A stretch of DNA of 64,000 nucleotides from Cupriavidus sp. AU9028 (GCF_019795295.1 NZ_JAIMCG010000005.1:1-64000), one strand, 5' to 3'; counted from the stretch's first letter, positions 42,534-52,007 are shown. The notes: generated from the letters alone by a model not told the origin. Numbers and translations are program-made.

Positions 42534-44231
42534 CTACCGCAATGACCAGATGCCGTCCCCCTCGTCGGCCACGCCGTCGGCCTGCAACTTGAGCAGATGC
42601 GCCAGCAGCGAGCGCTGCGCCACCGGCAGCATGCGCGCCGGCACGTCGTCGTAGACGCGCGGCAGCAGCGTGTCGATCGACGCCGGGCTCAGCTCGCGCA
42701 GGGCGCTCAGCACGCGCGCTTCGCGGTGCTGGCGATGGCGAATCAGCAGCCGGATCGCATCGCGCGGGCGCGGCATCAGGAAGCCGTGCCCCGGCGCCAG
42801 CCAGTCCAGCGGCTCTTCCAGCAGCGCCGACAACGACGCCAGGTAGGCACGCATGTCGCCGTCCGGCGGGCCGATCACCACGGTCGAGCCCTGCATCACG
42901 TGGTCGCCAGTGAAGAGCAACCGCTCCTGCTCGAGCAGGAAGCACAGATGATTGGAGGCGTGCCCGGGCGTATGCAGGACGCGCAGCGAGACCGGATCGT
43001 CGGCGTCGCCGATCTCCAGCCGCTCGCCATGCTCCAGTTGCCGATCCGGCGCGAAGGTGGGGTCCTGGCGATGCGGCATCGCGGCGATGCGTCCCAGCAC
43101 CGTGGCGCCGGTGGCCTCGCGCAGCCGCGCCGCGCCCGGCGAGTGGTCCAGATGCGTGTGCGTGACGAGGATCCAGCGGATCGGCCCCGGCGCCGCGCCC
43201 AGCACCGCGTCCAGATGGGCCGCATCGTCGGGGCCGGGGTCGATCACCGCCCATTCGTTGCGCCCCGGGCTGCCGACCAGGTAGGTATTGGTGCCGGGAC
43301 CCGTCATGGCGTTGCCATTGTCCGCAGTCACCCGCAACAGCCTGGGCGACAGACGGACCGCATGGCCTGGCGTCAGCGCATAGCGCCCATGTCCCGCCCC
43401 ATCCGGATCGATCCGCGCGATCTCGGCGTAGCTCGGCTCGTCGGGCATCACCGGCCGCGGACCATCCGGGCCCTTGGCGATACGCGGCATCACCAGCGGC
43501 ACCTCGCGCTGCGCGGCCGCATGGTCGTAACAGGCCCGCGCGCTGCCGAAATGCGCGATCGACATCAGCAGCCGCCGGGTCGCGTTGACCAGATGGACGC
43601 CGCCCTCGGGCTTGATCGCATCGGCCGGGCGCACCCAGCGATGGTCCACCGCCTCCACGCCGTCGTGCATGACCGTCTGCCCCTCGGGCAGCAGCGCGAC
43701 GAAGAAGCGCGTATCGAACCGTTTGGGCAGCCCCGGCGGGGTCAGCCAATGGCTCAGGTATGCCATGCGGTCCACCGCCAAGCATAGCCGCATCTCCCGG
43801 CACACTTCGGCGATGCCCGGACCGCCATGGCGCACCGCCTCGCGCAGCCAGGCACGCCGGGCCGGTTCCAGCCTGTCGGTCGATATCAGTTCGCCGTCGC
43901 TGCCGCGGGCGAACAGCAGCCCCGCTTCCTCGCAGCACTCGCGCACCGCGCACAGGTAGAAGTCGAGGCCGCCCGCGTCGAGCCCCAGCCGCGCGCTGGC
44001 AGCGGCGTCGTCCAGCCCCATGCAGATGCCGTGCAGCGCCCGGTCGGCCGGGTCCAGCGTGCCACCTGGAAAGACCCAGGCGCCGCTGCTGCGGTCATCC
44101 CCTCGCTCGGGGCGGCGTACCAGCAGCACCTCCATGCCCTGGTCGCCATCGCGCAGCACCAGCACGCTGGCCGCGTAGCGCAAGGTCGAACGGGAAGAGG
44201 AGGAAGCGGAGGGCGATGGATTGGCTGACAT
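42534..44231 (-). CDS. Nudix hydrolase/metallo-beta-lactamase fusion protein
   Basis: 565 residues. The N-terminal part (about 15-240) is a Nudix domain of the NUDT19-like type, in which a long insertion separates WVFPGGTLD from RECCEEAGLLF. The second part (about 285-480) is an MBL fold: GTNTYLVG, VTHTHLDHSPGA (the HxHxDH motif), then HTPGHASNHLCF and a GDHVM motif, and a C-terminal winged-helix-like tail follows as in LACTB2. The combination suggests hydrolysis of a CoA or nucleotide derivative followed by a thioester or phosphodiester step. Not recognised as a named enzyme. Confidence 0.8.
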   Translation of the reverse strand: MSANPSPSASSSSRSTLRYAASVLVLRDGDQGMEVLLVRRPERGDDRSSGAWVFPGGTLDPADRALHGICMGLDDAAASARLGLDAGGLDFYLCAVRECCEEAGLLFARGSDGELISTDRLEPARRAWLREAVRHGGPGIAEVCREMRLCLAVDRMAYLSHWLTPPGLPKRFDTRFFVALLPEGQTVMHDGVEAVDHRWVRPADAIKPEGGVHLVNATRRLLMSIAHFGSARACYDHAAAQREVPLVMPRIAKGPDGPRPVMPDEPSYAEIARIDPDGAGHGRYALTPGHAVRLSPRLLRVTADNGNAMTGPGTNTYLVGSPGRNEWAVIDPGPDDAAHLDAVLGAAPGPIRWILVTHTHLDHSPGAARLREATGATVLGRIAAMPHRQDPTFAPDRQLEHGERLEIGDADDPVSLRVLHTPGHASNHLCFLLEQERLLFTGDHVMQGSTVVIGPPDGDMRAYLASLSALLEEPLDWLAPGHGFLMPRPRDAIRLLIRHRQHREARVLSALRELSPASIDTLLPRVYDDVPARMLPVAQRSLLAHLLKLQADGVADEGDGIWSLR

Positions 44232-44298
44232 GGCGGAATAGGGGGGCGCGGGCTGCGATCAGGGGAAGGATCAGGGGAACGGCCTCGGTAGTGTACGG

Positions 44299-45309
44299 TC
44301 AGCCACCGCGCCGGTCATGGCGCATTGCGGCGACAGCAGGAATCACCGGGCTGCCAGCAGCGGGGCCGGCGGCGCTGTCCCGGCCTTCCCGGCCCTCTCC
44401 CTCCTGCGCCCGCTCGCGCTGCTGCGGCGGTGGCGGCGGCGCGGTGTCCGCGGTCTCCGCGCCACATTCGGTGCCCGCTCGCGCATCCACGGCGCGTACC
44501 CGCTGGAAATGGCGGATGATCTGCTGCGCCACGGCCAGACGACCGTTGACAGGCGAGGGAAAGCGAACGATGGCGTCCATCCGGTCCACTGCGACTGCCT
44601 CGAACATCACCCGCGGCGCGAATTGCGACAGGTCGAGAAAGCGCGTGTCGCCATAGCGGCGCAGGCTGTGCCCTGCCGCCTCCAGGAACGGCTCGCATGC
44701 CTGGTGGGCGATATCGAGCAGTTGCCGTTCGATGCGGTCGGGGTCGCATTGCAGCGGCAGCGGAAAGCGCAGCGTATCCAGCGTGTATTTGCCCGATTGC
44801 GAGTGATTGCGCACGGCCACGGTCAGCAGCAGGCTGTTGGGCACCTGCACGGTGAAGCCCGTGAACTGGCGCGTCGGCGCGACCTCGACCAGCGTGGTCG
44901 TCAGCGCGTCCATGTCGATCACCTCGCCGGCATACTGCCCGATCTCCACCAGATCGCCCAGCTGGAAGGGCCGCGTCAGCATCCGCATGAACGCGCCAAG
45001 GAAGCACATCACCAGTTCCTTGCCGGAGATCAGCAGCGCGGCAGCGAAGGCGGCCAGCGAGATCGCCACGCTCTTGAGCTCGGACACCCACATGCCAAGC
45101 AGCAGCAGCACCACCACCGCACCGATGGTGTTGCGCGAAGCCACGGTCCAGGTGCGATAGCTGCGCAGGTTGTCCTTGTCCGCGAGCTGGCGGGCAATGA
45201 AGAAGCGATTGCTCAGCTTGACCAGCAGCGCGCCGATCAGCACGATGGCGACGCTGACCACGATGTGCAGCAGCAGGTTGTCGTTGAAGTCGAAATCGAG
45301 CTTGCTCAT
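44299..45309 (-). CDS. Small-conductance mechanosensitive channel (MscS family)
   Basis: 336 residues. Three N-terminal hydrophobic helices, the pore helix around LAAFAAALLISGKELVMCFLG, and the beta domain RPFQLGDLVEIGQYAGEVIDM then VPNSLLLT. Opens on membrane tension to release solutes. The C-terminal 60 residues are Pro/Glu/Arg-rich and probably disordered. Possibly in one transcript with the Nudix/MBL gene, 67 bp further on. Confidence 0.85.
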   Translation of the reverse strand: MSKLDFDFNDNLLLHIVVSVAIVLIGALLVKLSNRFFIARQLADKDNLRSYRTWTVASRNTIGAVVVLLLLGMWVSELKSVAISLAAFAAALLISGKELVMCFLGAFMRMLTRPFQLGDLVEIGQYAGEVIDMDALTTTLVEVAPTRQFTGFTVQVPNSLLLTVAVRNHSQSGKYTLDTLRFPLPLQCDPDRIERQLLDIAHQACEPFLEAAGHSLRRYGDTRFLDLSQFAPRVMFEAVAVDRMDAIVRFPSPVNGRLAVAQQIIRHFQRVRAVDARAGTECGAETADTAPPPPPQQRERAQEGEGREGRDSAAGPAAGSPVIPAVAAMRHDRRGG

Positions 45310-45494
45310 GGGCGCCGCGGGGCCGGAGGCGGTAAAGCGCCAATTCTACCGAGTCGCGGGCCCGCGCTGCCCGGCCGGTCGTGCTGCAGTGCACCGCGCG
45401 ACGGGTTCCCGGTTCCCGGTCCCCGGAAAGCGGAACGGGGCCGCTTCGTGCAGCCCCGTCCGAAGGACCGGAGAACGTGTCCGGCGGGAGACGA

Positions 45495-48173
45495 TCAGGG
45501 ACGGACCGGGCCGACCCGGACCAGCTCCGGATTGGGCAAGGGATTGCTCGCCCGCGTGGAGACGATCGTCGGCAGCAGATTGAACAGCTGCCCGCGCAGC
45601 CGGATGTCCTGCGACGACGCCCCGACCAGAACATCGACCGCTCCCGCTTCCGATACCCATGCGGAGCGGGCCGGATCGAAGTAGGACAGCGAACGCTGGT
45701 CCAGATGCACCGTGACACGCTGGGTCTGCCCCGGTTGCAGGAAGACCTTGCCGAACCCTTTCAGCTCCTTGACCGGCCGGGGCGCCGTGGAGCCGGCCTG
45801 CGCGACATAGACCTGCGCCGCCTCCGCCCCGGCGACCTGACCGGTATTGGTGATGTCGAACGACACCGCGATTCGGCCGCTGCCCGCGGCAATGCCCGGC
45901 GAGATCGACAGCGAGCTGTAGGCGAAGGAGGTGTACGACAGCCCGTGGCCGAACGGGAACAGCGGCAATGCGCCGTTGCGCTCGAAGCCGCGATAGCCGA
46001 CAAACACGTCCTCGGTATAGGTCATTGCGGTGAAGCCGGGATCGTTCGAGGCCTGCGGATAGTTCGGATAGGTCGGGTTGTCCACGATGCTGCGCTCGAT
46101 GGTGATGGGCAGCTTGCCGGACGGGTTGACGTCGCCGAACAGGATCTCCGCCAGCGCCTGCCCGCCGTTCTGGCCCGGGTACCAGGCGTGCAGCGCGCCG
46201 CCGACCTGCTCGATCCAGTTGCGCATGTCCAGCCCCGTGCCGCCATGCATCACGGCGATGGTGCGCGGATTGGCAGTGCCCAGATTGCGCAGCAGCTCGT
46301 CCTGGAACTCCGGCAGGTTGAAAGGATGGTCGAACCCTTCGCCTTCGTACTCGGCGCTGTTGCCCACCGCGACCACCACGGCATCGAAGCGGCTCAGATC
46401 GGCCGGTGCCTGCAGGGCAGCCCAGCTCAGCTGCGCGCCGAGAAAGCCGCCGAAGACCGGGATATAGCCGTTGCGGCGCGAATAGTCGAACTGCACGGTA
46501 TAGGTCTGCCCGGCCTGCAGCACGATGCGGCCGCTGACCGGTATCGTCGGCGGAATCACGTTGTTGGGCAGAGGATTGCCTTCCCCGTTGTCGATGATGA
46601 GCTGGCCGTTGACATAGAGCCGCACCGCGCCGTCGGCCCGCGCCTTGAACACATGCGCACCCGTGACCGTCGGCCGGATCGTCGTGGTCCAGCGGACCGA
46701 AGCGGGACCCGGCGTGCCGCTGCCGCCGTATTGCACATCGTAGGCGCTGCCCGGAGGGGCGTTGCCCGCGGTGTCCAGGTTGATCACCGGATCGATGCGG
46801 GAGAGCACCGGCGTGCCGCTCCAGTTCGGATTGTCGAAGTACTGCGCCTGCGCCCCCGGCACGCCCGTCGAGGTGGTCCAGGTCGAGCGGGCGGGATCGA
46901 GGGTATGGCTGTCCAGCAGCACCACGTTGGCACCGGGGCCGGCGATCTGGCGCAGGCCGTCGATCTCGCTGATGAAGCGCACGGCCGGAACGTTGGCGCT
47001 GCCGAACCCGGTCGGCGGCGCGCCGGTCGCCAGGTGCCCGACCACCGCGATGTTGCGCGCGCTGCCGCGCTGCAATGGCAGCACGCCGTCACGGTTCTTC
47101 AGCAGCACGATGCCCTCGCGCGCCACATCCAGCGCCGCGCGTTCCGCGAACGGCGGCAGCGTTTCCCCGGTGGCCGGCGGCACGCCGCCCCCGAAGCCGT
47201 AGGCGACGATCCTGCCCAGGATGCGCCTGACCTTGTCGTCGAGGTTGGCCTGGCTCAGCTGCCCGTTCGAAATCAACGTGCTCAGGGCCGCCGGCGTAAA
47301 GAGGGCCGCCGAAGGACGTTCGATATCGACGCCGGCCAGAGCGGCCGGCAGGGTGTTCTTCAGCGCCGCGTAGTCGGACTCGACAAAGCCCTTGAAGCCC
47401 CACTCGTCCTTCAGTACCCGGCGCATCACGAACTCGTTCTCGCAGACGGGATTGGCGCCGTTCAGACCGTTGAAACCGCACATCACCACGGCGACGTTGG
47501 CGTTCTTGACCATCGACTCGAACGGCGTCAGGTAGATCTCGCGCAGCGCCCGCTCGCTGATGGTCTCCATCAGGTTGAAGCGGTTGACCTCCTGATCGTT
47601 GGCGACGTAATGCTTGGCATCGGCCCATACGCCCTGCGACTGGATGCCGTTGACCTGCGCGGCGCCCAGCACCGCGCCGAGGAACGGATCCTCGCCGGAC
47701 AGGTACTCGAAGGCGCGGCCACCGAAGGGCGTGCGGTACAGGTTCACCACCGGCCCGGCGATCTGCTGGAAGCCGGTCAGCCGCGTTTCGAGCCCCAGTC
47801 CCACGCCCATCTGCTTGGCGCGGTCCACATTGAAGGTGCTTGCCACCGCCGGTCCCGCGGGATAGGCGACGCCGGGGGCCAGCCGCACGCCCAGGCCGGC
47901 ATCGCTGGCACGGATCTGCGGCAATCCCAGTCTGGCCAATGGCTTGATATCCCACGCGCCGGTGCCGCTGACATACTCGAGCTTCTCGGCCTGCGTCATC
48001 TGGCTCAGGATCGACTGCACGATGGCGTTGATCTGCGCGTCCGTGGAAGGCGCCTGGGCGGGAACGGAATGCACCACCAGGGCACCTGCGCCGACCAGCA
48101 CGGCCAGCGTGACGAGCAGCGAACGGCGGCGATTGCGGGGACGCCTGGCCTCGCGCAGTGTCGGAGCACACAT
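45495..48173 (-). CDS. Glycoside hydrolase family 3 beta-glucosidase with PA14 insert
   Basis: 892 residues from the ATG at 48173 (GGGAGGCAAGAAC ahead). An Arg-rich signal-anchor (about 15-38) leads to the GH3 barrel: KH pair (187-188), nucleophile D267 in ESDYAALKN, where W usually follows. A PA14 domain (carbohydrate binding, about residues 440-570) interrupts the second domain, and a fibronectin III-like domain closes the protein. Exported or membrane-anchored beta-glucosidase. No sugar genes nearby; it is divergent from a small lipoprotein gene. Confidence 0.85.
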   Translation of the reverse strand: MCAPTLREARRPRNRRRSLLVTLAVLVGAGALVVHSVPAQAPSTDAQINAIVQSILSQMTQAEKLEYVSGTGAWDIKPLARLGLPQIRASDAGLGVRLAPGVAYPAGPAVASTFNVDRAKQMGVGLGLETRLTGFQQIAGPVVNLYRTPFGGRAFEYLSGEDPFLGAVLGAAQVNGIQSQGVWADAKHYVANDQEVNRFNLMETISERALREIYLTPFESMVKNANVAVVMCGFNGLNGANPVCENEFVMRRVLKDEWGFKGFVESDYAALKNTLPAALAGVDIERPSAALFTPAALSTLISNGQLSQANLDDKVRRILGRIVAYGFGGGVPPATGETLPPFAERAALDVAREGIVLLKNRDGVLPLQRGSARNIAVVGHLATGAPPTGFGSANVPAVRFISEIDGLRQIAGPGANVVLLDSHTLDPARSTWTTSTGVPGAQAQYFDNPNWSGTPVLSRIDPVINLDTAGNAPPGSAYDVQYGGSGTPGPASVRWTTTIRPTVTGAHVFKARADGAVRLYVNGQLIIDNGEGNPLPNNVIPPTIPVSGRIVLQAGQTYTVQFDYSRRNGYIPVFGGFLGAQLSWAALQAPADLSRFDAVVVAVGNSAEYEGEGFDHPFNLPEFQDELLRNLGTANPRTIAVMHGGTGLDMRNWIEQVGGALHAWYPGQNGGQALAEILFGDVNPSGKLPITIERSIVDNPTYPNYPQASNDPGFTAMTYTEDVFVGYRGFERNGALPLFPFGHGLSYTSFAYSSLSISPGIAAGSGRIAVSFDITNTGQVAGAEAAQVYVAQAGSTAPRPVKELKGFGKVFLQPGQTQRVTVHLDQRSLSYFDPARSAWVSEAGAVDVLVGASSQDIRLRGQLFNLLPTIVSTRASNPLPNPELVRVGPVRP

Positions 48174-48377
48174 GTTCTTGCCTCCCTGTCGGCGGGCCGC
48201 ACGGTAAGGGACCATCGTCGTGCAGCTTACGGATGACGGTAGGTCGCGGCTGGACGAAGAGAAGGCGAGAAACGTTTTGTTACAGCGGCAATCTTTGAGG
48301 ACGTTGCTTTTGCGGCAAGACTGGGGTCATGCGATGACGCGCGGCCTTGCGCCGCGCTTCGGGTCCGGAGAAGCGCC

Positions 48378-48752
48378 GTGGAACAGCAGACTGTGCAGTG
48401 GAAAGGACGGGAAGGACCGGACGGCGGCCAGCCGGTGCGGCACCATGGCGGCGGGGCAGCGACGGTGGTGGCCAGGGTCGCGGCGCTTGTGCTGGTGGCA
48501 GGCGCGCTGGCTGCGTGCAGCGGTGGCTCCGATGACGACACCGTCCGCATGACCGACGCGCCGGACGACGCGGCCTCGAAACAATCGGCTGCCGAGACAT
48601 CGAGCGATACGCAGCAGGCGCTCAACGCTCCCATCGGCGTGGACGCGGCGCAGCTGCTCTCGCCGGTCAGCCAGGCACCGGTCGGACAACAGACCGTGCG
48701 CCAGGCTCAGCGGCCCGCCGGGCAGGACCTCAACCCGCCGCGGCATCCGTAA
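48378..48752 (+). CDS. Small putative lipoprotein
   Basis: 124 residues from a GTG at 48378 (GGAG upstream). A lead of about 32 polar residues is followed by the hydrophobic segment and lipobox ALAACSGG (Cys near 47). The rest is Asp/Gln/Ala-rich and probably disordered. No family recognised. The long n-region makes the exact start uncertain; a later start could give a standard lipoprotein signal. Confidence 0.55.
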   Translation: MEQQTVQWKGREGPDGGQPVRHHGGGAATVVARVAALVLVAGALAACSGGSDDDTVRMTDAPDDAASKQSAAETSSDTQQALNAPIGVDAAQLLSPVSQAPVGQQTVRQAQRPAGQDLNPPRHP

Positions 48753-48766
48753 GGCAGGACAGGGGG

Positions 48767-48937
48767 TCAGGAAGGATCCTTGGTGCGCGTACGAGAGACC
48801 GCCGTCATGATCCCCAGGCCCAATACGATCAGGCACGCGATGCCCACATAGACTTCTGCGACCCCTGCGGTCGTCAGGCCCCAGGCAATGCCACCGACCA
48901 GCAGCAGCAAACCCACCAGGTAGAGCGCGAATGACAT
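48767..48937 (-). CDS. Small two-helix membrane protein
   Basis: 56 residues from the ATG at 48937, preceded by AGGAGGCTTTCCT. Two hydrophobic segments (FALYLVGLLLLVGGIAWG and IACLIVLGLGIMTAV) with a short loop and a charged end. Small proteins of this shape are common and uncharacterised. The longer frame to 49009 lacks a ribosome site. Confidence 0.7.
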   Translation of the reverse strand: MSFALYLVGLLLLVGGIAWGLTTAGVAEVYVGIACLIVLGLGIMTAVSRTRTKDPS

Positions 48938-49168
48938 AGGAAAGCCTCCTGACAATGCCGCGTCCGCGTGCAGTGCGGACGGCTTGGCGACGAACTCAAT
49001 GTAGGACACGACACCGGCGCCTCAGCATCGGCCTGTGCCGCAGCGTCGCGTAGGCATCTTCCGACCTTCGGGCGGAGGACCGGCGTTGTGGCCGCCGCCT
49101 GGAACGCTGCGAGCGCCGCTCGAGTCGTAGGAGTAATGTCGCTCCTGGCCGCCGCGGCGGCTTGCACC

Positions 49169-50068
49169 ATGACGATCCGTATCGGGATTTCCGGCTGGCG
49201 CTACGAAGGTTGGCGCGGCGTCTTCTATCCGCCGGGCCTGAAGCAGGCGCGCGAGCTGGAGTTTGCCTCGCGGGCGGTGGACACCATCGAGATCAACGGC
49301 TCGCACTATTCGCTGCAGACGCTGCAGAGCTATCGCGCCTGGTACGACGACACGCCGGAAGGCTTCGTCTTCAGCGTGAAGGGGCCGCGCTATCTGACGC
49401 ACATGCTGCGCTTTCGCGACGAAACCGCGGGCCCGGCCATCGCCAACTTCTTTGCGTCCGGCGTGCTCGCGCTGGAGGACAAGCTGGGCCCCTTCCTCTG
49501 GCAATTTCCGCCCAACTTCTCGTTCAAGCCGGAACGGATGGAGCGCTTCCTCGCGCTGCTGCCGCACGACAGCGACCAGGCCGCGGCACTGGCCGCGCGC
49601 CACGATACGCGCGTGCGCGAGCCCTACGTCGCCATGCGCCGCAAGCGCAAGCTGCGGCATGCCATCGAGATCCGCCATCACAGCTTCTGTACGCCGGAAT
49701 TTCCCGCGCTATTGCGCGAGCACCGCATCGCGCTGGTGATTTCGGACGCGGTGGCGGACTGGCCCTACGCGGAGGACATCACCTCGGACTTCGTCTACCT
49801 GCGTCTGCACGGCTCCGAAACCCTGTACGGCGGTGCCTATACCGACGAAGCGCTCGACAAATGGGCCGGGCGTCTGCAGGCGTGGGGCAGCGGCAGCGAG
49901 CCCGCCGATGCGCGGCGCATCTCCCCGCGTCACGCACCGAAGCGCGCGAGCCGGGATATCTACTGCTATTTCGACAATGACCAGAAGGTCAAGGCGCCCT
50001 TCGATGCCAGACGGCTGGCCGGGCGGCTGGGGTTGCGGATGGGGCAGGAGCCGGTGCTGACGGGATAG
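49169..50068 (+). CDS. DUF72 family protein
   Basis: 299 residues from the ATG at 49169. TIM-barrel-like DUF72 signature: IRIGISGWRYEGWRGVFYP at the start, TIEINGSHYSLQTLQSYRAWYDDTPEGFVFSVKGPRYLTH, and the FLWQFPPNF and RHAIEIRHHSF blocks. The family is widespread and of unknown biochemical role, perhaps nucleic-acid related. The frame to 48968 precedes the ATG without coding character. Confidence 0.8.
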   Translation: MTIRIGISGWRYEGWRGVFYPPGLKQARELEFASRAVDTIEINGSHYSLQTLQSYRAWYDDTPEGFVFSVKGPRYLTHMLRFRDETAGPAIANFFASGVLALEDKLGPFLWQFPPNFSFKPERMERFLALLPHDSDQAAALAARHDTRVREPYVAMRRKRKLRHAIEIRHHSFCTPEFPALLREHRIALVISDAVADWPYAEDITSDFVYLRLHGSETLYGGAYTDEALDKWAGRLQAWGSGSEPADARRISPRHAPKRASRDIYCYFDNDQKVKAPFDARRLAGRLGLRMGQEPVLTG

Positions 50069-50168
50069 CGGTGCAGGGGTGACGGTGCATTGCCCTGTCC
50101 CCCCGGCCCCTCTCCCCCAAGTGGGAGACGGGGAGCGAACCGCGGGCGGCGTCGATCGCTGCGGGTGT

Positions 50169-50212
50169 GCTCCCCTCTCCCGCCTGCGGGAGAGGGGCCG
50201 GGGGAGAGGGCC
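50169..50212. repeat. REP-like extragenic palindrome, copy 1
   Basis: A 44-bp element with a stem CCCTCTCCCGC-CTGC-GCGGGAGAGGG. It is identical over 44 bp to 57332-57375. A diverged relative lies at 50103-50130. It sits between the DUF72 gene and the convergent isomerase gene. Confidence 0.7.
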
Positions 50213-50242
50213 TCCAGCGCAGACCCGGCCCCGACAGAGCCC

Positions 50243-50956
50243 CTATCCCGCCTTCCCGTAATACGTCATCGCCGCGCAGCTCAGCGCGTCCTCCATCCGG
50301 TCGTTGCCCCAGTACATCTGCTCGCCCGCGAAGAACGTCGGGGCACCGAAGATGCCCCGGCGCAGCGCCTCCTCGGTTTGCTCGCGCAATGCGGTCTTGT
50401 TGGGCTCCGACTGCGCCTGCGCAATCAACCCGGCCGCCGGCAACCCCAGCTCGTCGAGCGCCTCGGTCACGGCCTCGGGCGTGTCGATGTCGCGGTCCTC
50501 ACCGAAGTTCATCTGCATGATGCGACGGCAAAAGGCGCCCATCCACGGCTCGCCGGCGCCCAGCATCGCCACCCGCATCGGCAGCAGCGCCCGGCGCGGG
50601 AACACGCTGGGCGTCTTCCAGGGCAACCCCAGCCGCTCGCAATGCCGGGCCGTATCCATCAACGCATAAGCGCCCTTGACCGGCTGGACCACGAAGGGGG
50701 AATCCTGCCACCCCAGCGCCTTGAACACGGGACCGAGCAGGAACGCGCGCCATAGCACCTTGACACCATGGCGCGCGGCAAGCGGCTCGATACACATCAC
50801 GCTCAGGTAGCTGTAGTTGCTGCCGAACTCGAACCAGAATTCGACGGCCGCTCCATTGCCGTTTGCCTGTTGGGGCGACGCGGTGTCGCGCGATGGGGTG
50901 GCGGTCGATGGGGTGGCGGTCGATGGGGTGGCGGTCGTATGGGAGGACGGGGTCAT
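50243..50956 (-). CDS. 2-hydroxychromene-2-carboxylate isomerase/DsbA-family protein
   Basis: 237 residues. A repetitive N-terminal lead (about 35 residues of ATPST type) precedes a DsbA/GST kappa-like thioredoxin fold: EFWFEFGSNYSYLS, the helical insert, and GAPTFFAGEQMYWGNDR, the cis-proline region. The CxxC of DsbA is absent, as in HCCA isomerases of aromatic degradation. The lead comes from a 15-bp tandem repeat and probably is not functional. Start at 50956 has GGAGACACC in front. Confidence 0.8.
   Translation of the reverse strand: MTPSSHTTATPSTATPSTATPSRDTASPQQANGNGAAVEFWFEFGSNYSYLSVMCIEPLAARHGVKVLWRAFLLGPVFKALGWQDSPFVVQPVKGAYALMDTARHCERLGLPWKTPSVFPRRALLPMRVAMLGAGEPWMGAFCRRIMQMNFGEDRDIDTPEAVTEALDELGLPAAGLIAQAQSEPNKTALREQTEEALRRGIFGAPTFFAGEQMYWGNDRMEDALSCAAMTYYGKAG
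50891..50935. repeat. Three perfect 15-bp tandem repeats inside the isomerase gene
   Basis: CGATGGGGTGGCGGT repeats exactly three times (50891-50905, 50906-50920, 50921-50935) and encodes the ATPST-type lead on the minus strand. Being a multiple of three, copy-number change keeps the frame. Confidence 0.9.
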
Positions 50957-51276
50957 GGTGTCTCCTCGGGAAGCCGGTGATTGCGGGCAGGACGGGCGCG
51001 CCGATGGGCGTGCCGATGGACAGGCAGCCGTCTGCTGCTGCAGCGCCAGTCGTCATGATGGCGCGGGGAGCCGGGCCATACAAGCGCAAGATCGGCACAG
51101 GCGGCATGCCCGCCGTTCATGCCGGCCATCGATGCCTGCCCGCGCCGCAAGCTCGCGCAAAAAGTGTCGTCCAATTCCTACAGCCCTTTCAGTTGCGGGC
51201 CGAAATGCCTGGGCGGCGGATCGGCCTACTCTGAACACCATAGGGCGGCCACCTTCGCGCTGCCAGGAGAACCATC

Positions 51277-51462
51277 ATGATGAAACTGATCGCGGCGTTC
51301 GCGGCGGCGAGCGCGATGGCATTGACATTGCAGGGCTGTACCGCTGCCGGCGCGGTGGCCGGCGGCGCCATCGGCCACGAAGTATCGGATGGCAGCGCGG
51401 CCGGCACGATCGGCGGCGCGGCCGTGGGTGGCATCATCGGCCACGAGATCGGCAAGGACTGA
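51277..51462 (+). CDS. Small glycine-zipper lipoprotein
   Basis: 61 residues; AGGAGAACCATC precedes the ATG. A short signal peptide ends in the lipobox TLQGC (C21). The rest is two glycine-zipper segments (GAVAGGAIGHEV and GGAAVGGIIGHEIG) like the SmpA/OsmB-type lipoproteins. Likely outer-membrane associated; function unknown. Confidence 0.75.
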   Translation: MMKLIAAFAAASAMALTLQGCTAAGAVAGGAIGHEVSDGSAAGTIGGAAVGGIIGHEIGKD

Positions 51463-51532
51463 CGCTCCTGCCAACAGGCTGGCACTGGCCGGGAGGCACC
51501 CGGCAGGCAGCCAGCCAACAGCAGGCAGGCGG

Positions 51533-51562
51533 ACAGGCCGGCAGGGGCTCCTGCCGGCCTGT
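51533..51562. terminator. Strong hairpin between convergent genes
   Basis: ACAGGCCGGCAGG (51533-51545) and CCTGCCGGCCTGT (51550-51562) make a perfect 13-bp stem around GGCT. There is no U tract, so it may slow polymerase rather than terminate by itself. It lies 70 bp after the lipoprotein gene and 8 bp from the convergent BLUF gene stop. Confidence 0.5.
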
Positions 51563-51569
51563 TCCACGT

Positions 51570-52007
51570 TCAGCTCCTGCGCTCGGCCCGCGCGACGATC
51601 GACGCGCCTGCCATCAGCTCTTCCAGCATGGCAAGCGACGCGCGGCCGCCGCTGCGGTAGGGATCGAACTGCGCGTGCGGCGAATAGCGCAGCATGGTCG
51701 CGGTATTGACCCGTCCCATATGGACATGCCCCATCGCGCAGGCCGCGAAGTCGCGCTGCAGGATCTCCTCGAAGTGCAGCAGCACCACGTCCTCGTGCCG
51801 GGGGTCCGCGACGATGCGGTGATAGAGCCGGGATACCTCTGCCCGGTCCCCTTCCAGCGCCTGCAGGAACATCCCGTTGCCGTAGCACAGCACCCCGGTA
51901 ATGCCCAGCGCCGCGTTGTTCTCGATGCTGGTCGCGGCAATGGCTTCGAGAAGATCGGCTGACGCGGGCTGGCGAGCCCGGCTTGCGTAGAGCAGACGCA
52001 CTAGCAT
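51570..52007 (-). CDS. BLUF-domain blue-light photoreceptor
   Basis: 145 residues from the ATG at 52007 (AAGGAGGCAGCG ahead). The FAD-binding BLUF core has Y7 (LLYAS), N31 and Q49 in NNAALGITG and MFLQALEG, the hydrogen-bond trio of the photocycle. The later semi-conserved Trp is replaced (FAACAMG), though the Met is kept. No effector domain is fused, so it must act through a partner. It follows the folE gene by 23 bp in one operon. Confidence 0.85.
   Translation of the reverse strand: MLVRLLYASRARQPASADLLEAIAATSIENNAALGITGVLCYGNGMFLQALEGDRAEVSRLYHRIVADPRHEDVVLLHFEEILQRDFAACAMGHVHMGRVNTATMLRYSPHAQFDPYRSGGRASLAMLEELMAGASIVARAERRS

Noticed and set aside
45381-48236. Plus-strand open frame of 951 codons opposite the GH3 gene
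   Set aside because: Shadow of the glucosidase gene with no domain and no start signal.
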